Source: an uncultured Bacilli bacterium (GTDB lineage: Bacteria > Bacillota_I > Bacilli_A > RF39 > UBA660). From it: a stretch of DNA of 10,054 bases. Location of the stretch: NCBI GenBank assembly GCA_947628325.1, contig CANQZL010000036.1, forward strand, positions 1-10,054. The letters are read 5' to 3'. Position numbers and translations under genes: made by a program. Below, in pieces: positions 1 to 6,389 of this stretch. A model generated the notes under the pieces. The model was not told the DNA's origin. It saw only the letters and a program-made list of their open reading frames with translations, and did not search any database. The number at the start of each line of letters is the position of its first letter. Position 1 is the first letter of the stretch.

Positions 1-17
1 GTACTAATTGATTAATA

Positions 18-93
18 TTTTGTCCACAATCACAAATTTATGTGGACAAAATGTGGACAAATAGCTATTTTTTTACTCTTTTTATGTGGACAA
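18..93. repeat. Array of four DnaA-box-like 9-mers (TTGTCCACA)
   Basis: The 9-mer TTGTCCACA occurs at 20-28, and its reverse complement TGTGGACAA at 41-49, 52-60 and 85-93. The copies start 21, 11 and 33 bp apart, close to two, one and three helical turns, so all could face the same side of the helix. The first two copies also form a perfect 11-bp inverted repeat (18-28 with 41-51). The 9-mer differs by one base from the DnaA box TTATCCACA and equals the form preferred by DnaA in some actinobacteria. The minus-strand hairpin has no T-run after it, so it does not look like a secA terminator. DnaA binding is inference; another regulator is possible. Confidence 0.5.
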
Positions 94-119
94 AATCCTC
101 ATAAACCCTTTATTTATAA

Positions 120-2618
120 CTATTTACCACAACAATTCTTGTATTTTTTTCCACTTCCACATGGACATGGATCGTTTCTTCCGATTTTCTTTTCTGCTCT
201 AATTGGAGTGCCTTTTGTTTTTAAATGAGTATCATGAACTATTTTGTTATTTCTTTGTTCTTTTCTTTCAGTATTTTGTCTTACTTCAGCTTTAAGTAAG
301 AATATTGATATTCTTGATTCAATACTACTCATTAAATTATCAAACAAATCGTATCCTTCCATAGTATAAGCTTGTAAAGGATTAGTTTGGGCATAACCTC
401 TTAAGCCAATACCTTCTCTTAAGTGTTCCATTGCACCAATATGATCTACCCAGGCTTCATCGATTACTCTTAATGCTATAGCTTTTTCAAATTCACTAAT
501 AATTTCTTTAGGAATTGATTTAGTCTTTTCATGATAATCATTTTTTACTTTTTCTGTTAAGTATGCTTTTATTTCTTCATTATCTTTCATATCTTCAATT
601 TCAGACACTTCTAATTTAGTGGTTTTTATTAAGTTTGTATTTAAATATTCTATTATTTCTGATTTATCATCATCTGTTAAATAACCTTCTGGTTCAATAT
701 GACTATCTACTAAATTAGCGATATTGCTATCGAATGTTGCTTCAGTTCTTTCTGAAATTGAGTCTTGATCTAATATTTCATTTCTACGAGCATAGATTAT
801 TTCTCTTTGTTCGTTCATTACATTATCATAATCAAGTAATGATTTACGAGTATCATAGTTATTTCCTTCAACTTTCTTTTGAGCTGTTTCAATACTCTTT
901 GTAAATGTTTTAGAACGAATAGCTTGTTCATCACTAAAACCAACATTTATTAACATTTGTTTAATTTTTTCTGTTCCAAAACGACGCATTAAGTCATCAT
1001 CAAATGAGACAAAGAATTGACTCATACCAGGGTCTCCTTGACGACCAGAACGTCCACGTAATTGGTTATCAATACGACGAGATTCATGTCTTTCTGTACC
1101 TATTACACATAAACCACCTAGTTCTACAACTCCTTCACCTAGTTTAATATCAGTACCACGTCCAGCCATGTTTGTTGCTATTGTAATAGCACCTTTTTGA
1201 CCTGCTTTAGCAATTATTTCAGCTTCTCTTTCATGATTCTTAGCATTTAATACTTCATGTTTTAAGCCTTCTTTTTTTAATAAAGCACTTAATCTCTCAT
1301 TGTTTTCTACAGATATGGTACCTACTAGAATTGGTTGACCTGTTTCGTGAATTTCTTTGATTTTTCTTACTATTGCTTTAAATTTACCTTCTTCAGTAGC
1401 ATATACTAAATCTGGCAAATCTTCTCTTATAACAGGTTTATTTGTAGGAATTTGAATAACATACATATTATAAATATCTCTAAATTCTTCTTCTTCTGTT
1501 TTAGCAGTACCTGTCATACCTGATAGTTTATTATACATTCTAAATAAGTTTTGGAATGTGATTGTTGCCATAGTTTTTGTTTCTTCATTAATTTTAACGT
1601 TTTCTTTAGCTTCAATAGCTTGATGCAAACCATCACTAAATTGACGACCATGCATTAAACGACCTGTAAATTGATCAACGATAATAACTGCACCATCTTC
1701 AACAACATAATCAACATCTAATTTAAATCCATAATTGGCTTTTAAAGCTTGATTTAAATGGTGTACTAAAACAGCATTTTCTAAATCGTATAGATTCTTT
1801 AAATGGAAAGTTTTTTCAATTTTTTCAACTCCACTTTCAGTAAGTGAAACGCTTTTAGTTTTTTCATCGACTGTATAATCTTCTTCAATTAATTTTTTTA
1901 CTGCACGATCAGCAGATGTATATAAATCTTTTGAATCAAATTTACCACCAGAAATAATTAATGGTGTTCTTGCTTCATCTATTAAAATTGAGTCAACTTC
2001 ATCAACAATACAGAAATTTAAAGGTCTTTGTACTCTATCAGATGATCTTACAACCATATTATCTCTTAAATAATCAAAACCAATTTCATTATTTGTAGAG
2101 TATAAAACATCACAGTTATATGCTTCTCTTTTTTGAGTAGGTGACATCTCACGTAGATTTAAGCCAACTGTTAGTCCTAAAAATTTAAAGATGTTACCCA
2201 TCCATTCTGAGTCACGCTTAGCCAAGAATTCATTAACTGTTACAATATGAACGCCCTTTCCTGTTAAAGCATTTAAATAAGTAGGCATAGTTTCTGTTAA
2301 AGTTTTACCTTCACCTGTTTTCATTTCAGCTATATTACCAAAGTGAATTGCTAAACCACCTAATATTTGAACAAAGTAAGGTTTTTCACCAATAACACGA
2401 TAAGCAGCCTCACGAACTGTAGCAAAAGCTGGAACGATTATATCATCTAGTGTTTTGCCATTTGCTAATTCTTCTTTAAATTCATCTGTTTTAGCTCTTA
2501 GTTCTTCATCACTTAAAGCTTCCATTTCATCACTTAAAGCATCTATTTCTTTAGCTATCTTTTCAAATCTTTTTAATTCTTTATATTCTGAATCAATTAG
2601 TTTTCTAAAAAATCCCAT
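120..2618 (-). CDS. secA: Preprotein translocase ATPase SecA
   Basis: SecA is the peripheral membrane ATPase that drives unfolded preproteins through the SecYEG channel. The product is 832 aa, the usual size. Visible in order: a Walker A motif (TGEGKT, 101-106), the DEAD-type box DEVD (206-209) followed by the family-typical IDEARTPLIISG, the preprotein cross-linking region, GMTGTA (367-372), the second helicase motor with ATNMAGRGTD (481-490) and QLRGRSGRQGD (519-529), the helical scaffold, and a C-terminal SEC-C zinc motif with C818, C820, C829 and C830. An in-frame GTG lies 15 bases upstream, but it sits just before the GGAGG ribosome-binding site, which is 8 bases from the chosen ATG, so that ATG is the start. 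It lies downstream of hpf, a common Firmicute order, but has its own promoter and is separated by a terminator. Complete, with no sign of damage. Confidence 0.97.
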   Translation of the reverse strand: MGFFRKLIDSEYKELKRFEKIAKEIDALSDEMEALSDEELRAKTDEFKEELANGKTLDDIIVPAFATVREAAYRVIGEKPYFVQILGGLAIHFGNIAEMKTGEGKTLTETMPTYLNALTGKGVHIVTVNEFLAKRDSEWMGNIFKFLGLTVGLNLREMSPTQKREAYNCDVLYSTNNEIGFDYLRDNMVVRSSDRVQRPLNFCIVDEVDSILIDEARTPLIISGGKFDSKDLYTSADRAVKKLIEEDYTVDEKTKSVSLTESGVEKIEKTFHLKNLYDLENAVLVHHLNQALKANYGFKLDVDYVVEDGAVIIVDQFTGRLMHGRQFSDGLHQAIEAKENVKINEETKTMATITFQNLFRMYNKLSGMTGTAKTEEEEFRDIYNMYVIQIPTNKPVIREDLPDLVYATEEGKFKAIVRKIKEIHETGQPILVGTISVENNERLSALLKKEGLKHEVLNAKNHEREAEIIAKAGQKGAITIATNMAGRGTDIKLGEGVVELGGLCVIGTERHESRRIDNQLRGRSGRQGDPGMSQFFVSFDDDLMRRFGTEKIKQMLINVGFSDEQAIRSKTFTKSIETAQKKVEGNNYDTRKSLLDYDNVMNEQREIIYARRNEILDQDSISERTEATFDSNIANLVDSHIEPEGYLTDDDKSEIIEYLNTNLIKTTKLEVSEIEDMKDNEEIKAYLTEKVKNDYHEKTKSIPKEIISEFEKAIALRVIDEAWVDHIGAMEHLREGIGLRGYAQTNPLQAYTMEGYDLFDNLMSSIESRISIFLLKAEVRQNTERKEQRNNKIVHDTHLKTKGTPIRAEKKIGRNDPCPCGSGKKYKNCCGK

Positions 2619-2640
2619 ATTGTATTCCTCCACTCGCTTT

Positions 2641-2649
2641 ATTATACCA
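2641..2649 (-). promoter_or_regulatory. secA promoter, extended -10
   Basis: On the minus strand this reads TGGTATAAT, a perfect -10 with the TGn extension. No good -35 is seen 16-18 bp upstream (TTTAAT or TTAATA at best), so the extension probably compensates. The predicted start site is only about 15 bases before the secA ATG, giving a short leader that just covers the GGAGG site. Confidence 0.6.
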
Positions 2650-2762
2650 AAAAAAAGTAAACTATTAAATAATTTTAGATTTACTAATCCGTGTACATCT
2701 TATTTTAAGTGATTTTACAAGTAAATTCAATAAAAATAAGCAAAATTTCACTAAATTATTGC

Positions 2763-2785
2763 AATTAAAAAGGAGCATTGCTCCT
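2763..2785 (-). terminator. Intrinsic terminator of hpf
   Basis: Minus-strand AGGAGC-AAT-GCTCCT makes a 6-bp GC-containing stem with a 3-base loop, followed directly by TTTTAATT. The distal arm overlaps the hpf stop codon (2784-2786) by two bases. It separates hpf from secA. Confidence 0.75.
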
Positions 2786-3320
2786 ATTTCACATTAATTA
2801 TACCATAATTGTTATCTTTTCTTTTATATAAAACAGATACACATTCCTCATCAATGTTTTTGAAAACAAAGAAGTCATGATTAAGTAATTCAATTTGTAA
2901 TATAGCTTCTTCTTCATCCATTGGTTTCATTGAAATATTTTTTCTTTTTACTATTGTACTAGAATTTTCTTCTTCATCATCTTCTGGTTCATATGAAAAA
3001 TTAAATTCTAAATTTTCAATATTTTTATATTTTCTATTTAATCTATCTTTATTTTTTCTTATTTGTCTTTCTAGTTTATTAATTACCAAGTCAACTGCTG
3101 CATAGAAATCTTCATTTGATTCCTCAGCCCTTAATGTAAATTTTTTGGTTAAAGCAGTAACTTCTATAATTTGCTCTAATCCTTTGATTTTGGCAAGAAC
3201 ATTAACATTAATCTCGTCTGGGTTTTCAAAATACTTATCCATTTTAGATAGTTTTTCAGTTATATAATTTTTCATAGACTGAGTAACTGTTACTTTCTCA
3301 CCACGAATATTTAGTTTCAT
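2784..3320 (-). CDS. hpf: Long-form ribosome hibernation promoting factor
   Basis: HPF binds the 30S subunit at the mRNA and tRNA sites and, in the long form, dimerises ribosomes into inactive 100S particles in stationary phase. The 178-aa product starts MKLNIRGEKVTVT and shows the N-terminal S30AE/YfiA domain (about 1-100, ending in a basic stretch with QIRKNKDRLNRKYK), an acidic linker (about 111-119), and the C-terminal dimerisation domain of the long type with KPMDEEEAI (132-140) and HDFFVF (148-153). Two other ATGs lie 6 and 9 bases upstream, but AGGAGG directly abuts the first; the third ATG, nine bases from AGGAGG and matching the family N-terminus, is the likely start. It has its own promoter and terminator and lies upstream of secA as in many Firmicutes. 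Confidence 0.95.
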   Translation of the reverse strand: MKLNIRGEKVTVTQSMKNYITEKLSKMDKYFENPDEINVNVLAKIKGLEQIIEVTALTKKFTLRAEESNEDFYAAVDLVINKLERQIRKNKDRLNRKYKNIENLEFNFSYEPEDDEEENSSTIVKRKNISMKPMDEEEAILQIELLNHDFFVFKNIDEECVSVLYKRKDNNYGIINVK

Positions 3321-3341
3321 ATTCATCATCCTCCTAAGTTC

Positions 3342-3350
3342 ATTATAACA
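3342..3350 (-). promoter_or_regulatory. hpf promoter, extended -10
   Basis: Minus strand reads TGTTATAAT, a perfect extended -10, about 22 bases before the hpf start. An A8 tract lies upstream and no -35 is recognisable at the normal spacing. It sits in the 47-bp gap after the upstream gene, so hpf can be transcribed separately from the spoIIQ-like unit. Confidence 0.6.
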
Positions 3351-3367
3351 TTAATAGTTTTTTTTGG

Positions 3368-3958
3368 CTATAAATATGTTAATAATTTAATAGGCATTAG
3401 TTCTGAATAAGAATATGTATATACTTCTTTAAATAAGACTTTTTCTATATATTTAGCGATATTATTTATATCTTTATAATCACCATATATTTTAATTATT
3501 TTTATATTATATTTTTTTAATATTTCTTTTATATATGTATTTAAGATCTGTTTATATTTTTTAAAATAAATGTTTATATTTAGTATTTTTGAATAATAAT
3601 AGAATTTTATATTATTTTCAGATATATTTATTAATAATTCATTATCATCTAAATGAAAGATATTGATTCCATTAATAAATAATATTTTATTAAAGGATAA
3701 TTCTTTTAAAATTGTTTTTAAGTTTTCTTTATCAATTTCTTTAAATGTATCATCAATTATTATATTTATATTATCTGTTAATATTCTATTATTAATCTTA
3801 TTTTCTTCAATTATTTTATTAAATTCTTCACAAAAGAGTTGCTTGTTAATAACTTTATAGTTTTCAACAGAGGATAAAGGATACTTTTGAAGTTGATGTT
3901 TGTTAAATACAATTATTCCATTTTGAATGAATTGTATTGTAACAGTTTGTCTTCTCAT
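3368..3958 (-). CDS. Unrecognised protein downstream of spoIIQ; possible diverged actin-fold protein
   Basis: I do not recognise this 196-aa protein. It has no signal peptide or membrane helix, is very rich in Ile, Asn and Lys, and lacks cysteine clusters. The gene is clearly AT-richer than its neighbours. Its ATG follows the SpoIIQ-like stop codon by 2 bases and has no Shine-Dalgarno site, so translation is probably coupled. Residues about 64-125 (IIIDDTFKEID, then KILFING, then ELLINISENNIKFYY) alternate like the part of MreB/FtsA/PilM actin folds that runs from the helix before the second phosphate loop into the DxGxxxT strand, with the catalytic pattern lost. In several Firmicutes spoIIID and mreB/mbl lie in this place behind spoIID-spoIIQ. 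That relationship is inference and weak; a lineage-specific protein is equally possible. Confidence 0.75.
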   Translation of the reverse strand: MRRQTVTIQFIQNGIIVFNKHQLQKYPLSSVENYKVINKQLFCEEFNKIIEENKINNRILTDNINIIIDDTFKEIDKENLKTILKELSFNKILFINGINIFHLDDNELLINISENNIKFYYYSKILNINIYFKKYKQILNTYIKEILKKYNIKIIKIYGDYKDINNIAKYIEKVLFKEVYTYSYSELMPIKLLTYL

Positions 3959-3960
3959 TA

Positions 3961-4587
3961 TTAATTAGTATTATTACTTAAAAAATCCTCTGGGTCAGTT
4001 AAAGTACCATCTTTATATACTTCAAAATGAAGACAGTTTGTTTTTTCTTGTTCTAATTTATTAGAACCACTAGTAGCTATTACTGTTCCTTTAGTTACTT
4101 CATCTCCTATTTTTACTTTAACATCTTTAACACTTTGATATATAGTTACAATATTATTTTCATGTTCTATTTCTATTATATTTCCTAGTATATCATCTTC
4201 TTTGATTTGTGTAATTTTTCCATCTAGAACAGATGTTATTTCAAATTCATTGTCTGATGAATAAAGAATTCCTGTATTAGGCATATAGATATTTTGATAC
4301 TTGATTAATGATTGCTGTTGTTTAGCTTCATCATCATTTTTATCATAGTAATATTTACTAATACTAACATTTTCTCCTTTATATGGACTTTCTATTTTTA
4401 CTTCATCTTTTACTTCTTCATTAACATTAATGGTATTATCTATTAATGCATCGGTTACATAAGAATCATCTGGTACTAAGTTATCATTTATTAAGTTACT
4501 TAGTAGATAATAACAAAATAAAGAACCAACTAGTACAAATATTCCCAATGTTGGTATTACCCAGTCTTTTAATTTTCTTCTTGTCAT
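3961..4587 (-). CDS. spoIIQ: SpoIIQ-like membrane-anchored LytM (M23) protein, degenerate active site
   Basis: SpoIIQ is a forespore membrane protein that, with SpoIIIAH, forms the zipper and channel during engulfment. The 208-aa product has a short basic N-terminus, one membrane helix (about 9-31), a linker, and a LytM/M23 domain (about 100-205). The metallopeptidase site is mostly lost: the HxGID motif reads NTGIL (104-108), the YxH motif reads YQS (150-152), and HxH reads CLH (185-187), so only H187 remains. Hence it is probably a structural, non-hydrolytic protein, in keeping with SpoIIQ, which lacks part of the zinc site in Bacillus subtilis. AAAGGTGAT lies four bases before the ATG. It sits downstream of spoIID, as in related genomes, and leads a two-gene unit. 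A generic M23 protein is the alternative. Confidence 0.85.
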   Translation of the reverse strand: MTRRKLKDWVIPTLGIFVLVGSLFCYYLLSNLINDNLVPDDSYVTDALIDNTINVNEEVKDEVKIESPYKGENVSISKYYYDKNDDEAKQQQSLIKYQNIYMPNTGILYSSDNEFEITSVLDGKITQIKEDDILGNIIEIEHENNIVTIYQSVKDVKVKIGDEVTKGTVIATSGSNKLEQEKTNCLHFEVYKDGTLTDPEDFLSNNTN

Positions 4588-4607
4588 ATAATCACCTTTC
4601 TAATATT

Positions 4608-4636
4608 AAGTGTGGTCAATTAAAGAAGAAATATAC
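4608..4636 (-). promoter_or_regulatory. Possible sigma-F-type promoter of spoIIQ
   Basis: On the minus strand GTATA (4632-4636) is followed after 14 bases by GACCACACTT (4608-4617), about 20 bases before the SpoIIQ-like start. These resemble the sigma-F consensus GYWTA and GGnRAnAnTW at about 15-16 bp spacing, with two mismatches in the -10. No sigma-A -10 box is placed well here. This is a visual match in an AT-rich gap and is weak. Confidence 0.25.
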
Positions 4637-4714
4637 ATTTAAATAAAATTTAAAATTTATTTTATTAAAAAATCTAAGTTATATATAAGCTTTTATTCAG
4701 TTATTTGAGGATAT

Positions 4715-4819
4715 TTATATTATATTTATTTGTTTGTTCTTGCGTAATATTTCTATAAGCATTCTACCATTTATTTTTAAATCTTTAATAAAGAAGTATT
4801 CTTTAGAATCAGAAGTGTT
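4715..4819 (-). other. Orphan open frame in the spoIID-spoIIQ gap, possible gene remnant
   Basis: Between SpoIID and the SpoIIQ-like gene, 34 codons stay open on the minus strand after two successive TAA codons. The frame encodes a charged, protein-like peptide (KEYFFIKDLKINGRMLIEIL in its middle). There is no ribosome-binding site; the only ATG is internal (M20). DLxINGxxLI resembles a motif near the C-terminus of CCA-adding enzymes, but the match is too short to trust. The rest of the 248-bp gap is extremely AT-rich, with nothing else I can name. Confidence 0.25.
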
Positions 4820-4835
4820 TTATTAGATGAATTAT

Positions 4836-5741
4836 TTAAATATTATCTATTTTGATATCTTTGTAGTAGTATTTTAATATTTCTTCGTAATTATAGCCTT
4901 CTTTTGCCATATAATTTGCTCCGTATTGACTCATGCCAACGCCATGACCATATCCCTTTGTTATTATTTCAATATCTGAATCAAGTATATTAAAAGTAAA
5001 ATCTGTTGATCTAAGATTCAGTTTTTTTCTTATTTCTAAACCAGTAAATACTTTATTATTAATAGTTATATTAGATACTCTATTTGATTCATCTTTTTTT
5101 ATATCTTTTATAGTTATATTGTCACATGTTATAGATAATTTTGTACAAAAATCTTCTTTAGATATTTTTATGGTATTTGAATTGTCTTCATCCCAAGGAG
5201 AAGAAATACTTTGTAAGTAATCATTTTCTTCATTAAAAACATTTATTGATGATTCGGTATAACCATTTGACATTGAATAGTAATAAGCTTTTATAGGAAT
5301 ATCATGATATTTCATTATTAAACCTTTTGTAGAAGTTACTGCTGTTTTTATTTTTTGATAGTATTCATCATATTTATCTTGCCATTTGTTTTTCATTTCT
5401 TCTTCAGTATTATAAACTTGGTCATCCGTTGTTGCTGTAATACTTTCATTCTTTGTCATATGATTTATAACATAAGTTCTTGAAGCTATGGCTTGAGCTT
5501 TTAATGCTTCAAGTTCAAAAAGAGCTGGCATTTCTCCAGCTACTACTCCAATAACATAGTCTTCTAAATCGACATTTAATTTTTGATTGTCTTTTAAAAC
5601 TTGAACTTTTAGATTATCAACACTTTGTTTATTTTCTTCTTCTTGATTTTTAGAAATATTAAAATTAGTTTCTTTAAAAAAGAAACTAACTATTGTTAAT
5701 GGTATTAATAATACGATAATAAGTAATAATTTTTTATCCAA
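4836..5741 (-). CDS. spoIID: Stage II sporulation protein D, lytic transglycosylase
   Basis: SpoIID cleaves denuded glycan strands in the septum during forespore engulfment, normally in a complex with SpoIIM and SpoIIP. The 301-aa product has an N-terminal membrane anchor (about 4-22), a short linker, and the SpoIID domain from about 45. VVAGEMPA contains the expected catalytic glutamate (E70), followed by the family-typical ALKAQAIASRTY (79-90); GYGHGVGMSQYGA (263-275) is the conserved C-terminal motif. The HX3CX5C zinc motif reported in clostridial SpoIID is not visible around SMSNGYTESS. The start codon is TTG: AAAGGA eight bases upstream, inside the end of the DUF1146 gene, fixes it, and there is no better ATG. 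Five bases separate it from the DUF1146 stop, so it belongs to the operon beginning at the ATP-grasp gene. Confidence 0.93.
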   Translation of the reverse strand: MDKKLLLIIVLLIPLTIVSFFFKETNFNISKNQEEENKQSVDNLKVQVLKDNQKLNVDLEDYVIGVVAGEMPALFELEALKAQAIASRTYVINHMTKNESITATTDDQVYNTEEEMKNKWQDKYDEYYQKIKTAVTSTKGLIMKYHDIPIKAYYYSMSNGYTESSINVFNEENDYLQSISSPWDEDNSNTIKISKEDFCTKLSITCDNITIKDIKKDESNRVSNITINNKVFTGLEIRKKLNLRSTDFTFNILDSDIEIITKGYGHGVGMSQYGANYMAKEGYNYEEILKYYYKDIKIDNI

Positions 5742-5746
5742 TTATA

Positions 5747-5950
5747 TCATCCTTTTATGATACTGCTTACACTTATAAAATCTGTTATAAAGTTTGTTAC
5801 TAAGTAACTAGTTGCAATACTCATTAAGATAACTAGGATTCTTGCTTCAATGGCTTTATTAGTTTTGATAAATTTATCAAAATTAACGCCTGAAAATGCA
5901 TATATACTCATAAATAATGTAATGATGTAAATATATGTTTTATAATTCAT
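5747..5950 (-). CDS. DUF1146 (YwzB-like) small membrane protein
   Basis: A 67-aa protein with two predicted membrane helices (about 3-20 and 36-60) joined by a short loop with FDKFIKTNKAIEARIL. This loop and the helix after it match the DUF1146/YwzB family, whose function is unknown. In Bacillus subtilis ywzB lies close to the atp operon, murAA and spoIID, so its place before spoIID here is conserved context. An in-frame ATG 18 bases upstream exists, but GAAGGAA is correctly placed for the ATG I chose, and the family N-terminus begins there. The gene overlaps the end of rpiB by 11 bases and is followed five bases later by spoIID, so translation is likely coupled. Confidence 0.85.
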   Translation of the reverse strand: MNYKTYIYIITLFMSIYAFSGVNFDKFIKTNKAIEARILVILMSIATSYLVTNFITDFISVSSIIKG

Positions 5951-6389
5951 TATATGTTCCTTCTTCATAATTTATGATTTTATTAACTCTTCTTTGATGT
6001 CTTTCTTCAGTAGAAGGTTGGGTTTCAATAAATTCTTTAATCATTTCTATTAATTCATTTAAATCTTGTTTATAACTAAGAGCTATTATGTTAGCATTAT
6101 TATGTTCTCTTGCTAAATGAGCTTGTTCTTTTGATGAACAATGAGCACATCTAATTCCTTTTACTTTATTAGCAGCAATACTCATACCTATTCCAGTACC
6201 ACACATTAAAATGCCTAAGTCAGCTTCTTTTTGGATAACTGATTTTGAAACACGAAAAGCAAAATCTGGATAATCATCTGTAGGATTATTATCTTTACTT
6301 TTATCAATAAATTCATATTCTGTTAATCTTTTTAGTATTTCTTCTTTTTCTTTAACACCATTATGATCGGTGGCAATTGCTATTTTCAT
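5940..6389 (-). CDS. rpiB: Ribose-5-phosphate isomerase B (RpiB/LacAB family)
   Basis: RpiB interconverts ribose 5-phosphate and ribulose 5-phosphate in the cytosolic pentose phosphate pathway. The 149-aa product is of normal length and starts MKIAIATDHNG, with the DH pair (8-9) that begins the substrate site. LMCGTGIGMSIAANK (61-75) carries the catalytic cysteine C63 and the phosphate-binding loop; REHNNAN (94-100) gives H96; and the ERHQRRVNKI segment (129-138) supplies the C-terminal phosphate-binding arginines. It overlaps the ATP-grasp gene by four bases (ATGA) and has its own AAAGGAG site. The single-subunit form and DH/CGTG pattern fit RpiB better than LacA or LacB, which act as a pair on galactose 6-phosphate, but related sugar-phosphate isomerases cannot be fully excluded. 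Confidence 0.93.
   Translation of the reverse strand: MKIAIATDHNGVKEKEEILKRLTEYEFIDKSKDNNPTDDYPDFAFRVSKSVIQKEADLGILMCGTGIGMSIAANKVKGIRCAHCSSKEQAHLAREHNNANIIALSYKQDLNELIEMIKEFIETQPSTEERHQRRVNKIINYEEGTYNEL

Noticed and set aside
18..51. secA terminator formed by the 11-bp inverted repeat
   Set aside because: No T-run follows the stem on the minus strand, and the repeats fit a phased binding array better.
40..228. 62-codon plus-strand frame over the repeat array and the secA end
   Set aside because: It is built from the repeated 9-mer and the reverse of secA, has no ribosome-binding site and no protein character.
2455..2712. 85-codon plus-strand frame opposite the secA start
   Set aside because: Serine- and leucine-rich shadow of the Lys/Glu-rich SecA N-terminus, without a ribosome-binding site.
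5747..6388. Mycoplasma code with TGA as tryptophan
   Set aside because: TGA ends the DUF1146 and ATP-grasp genes exactly at coupled starts, and tryptophan in SecA is TGG.
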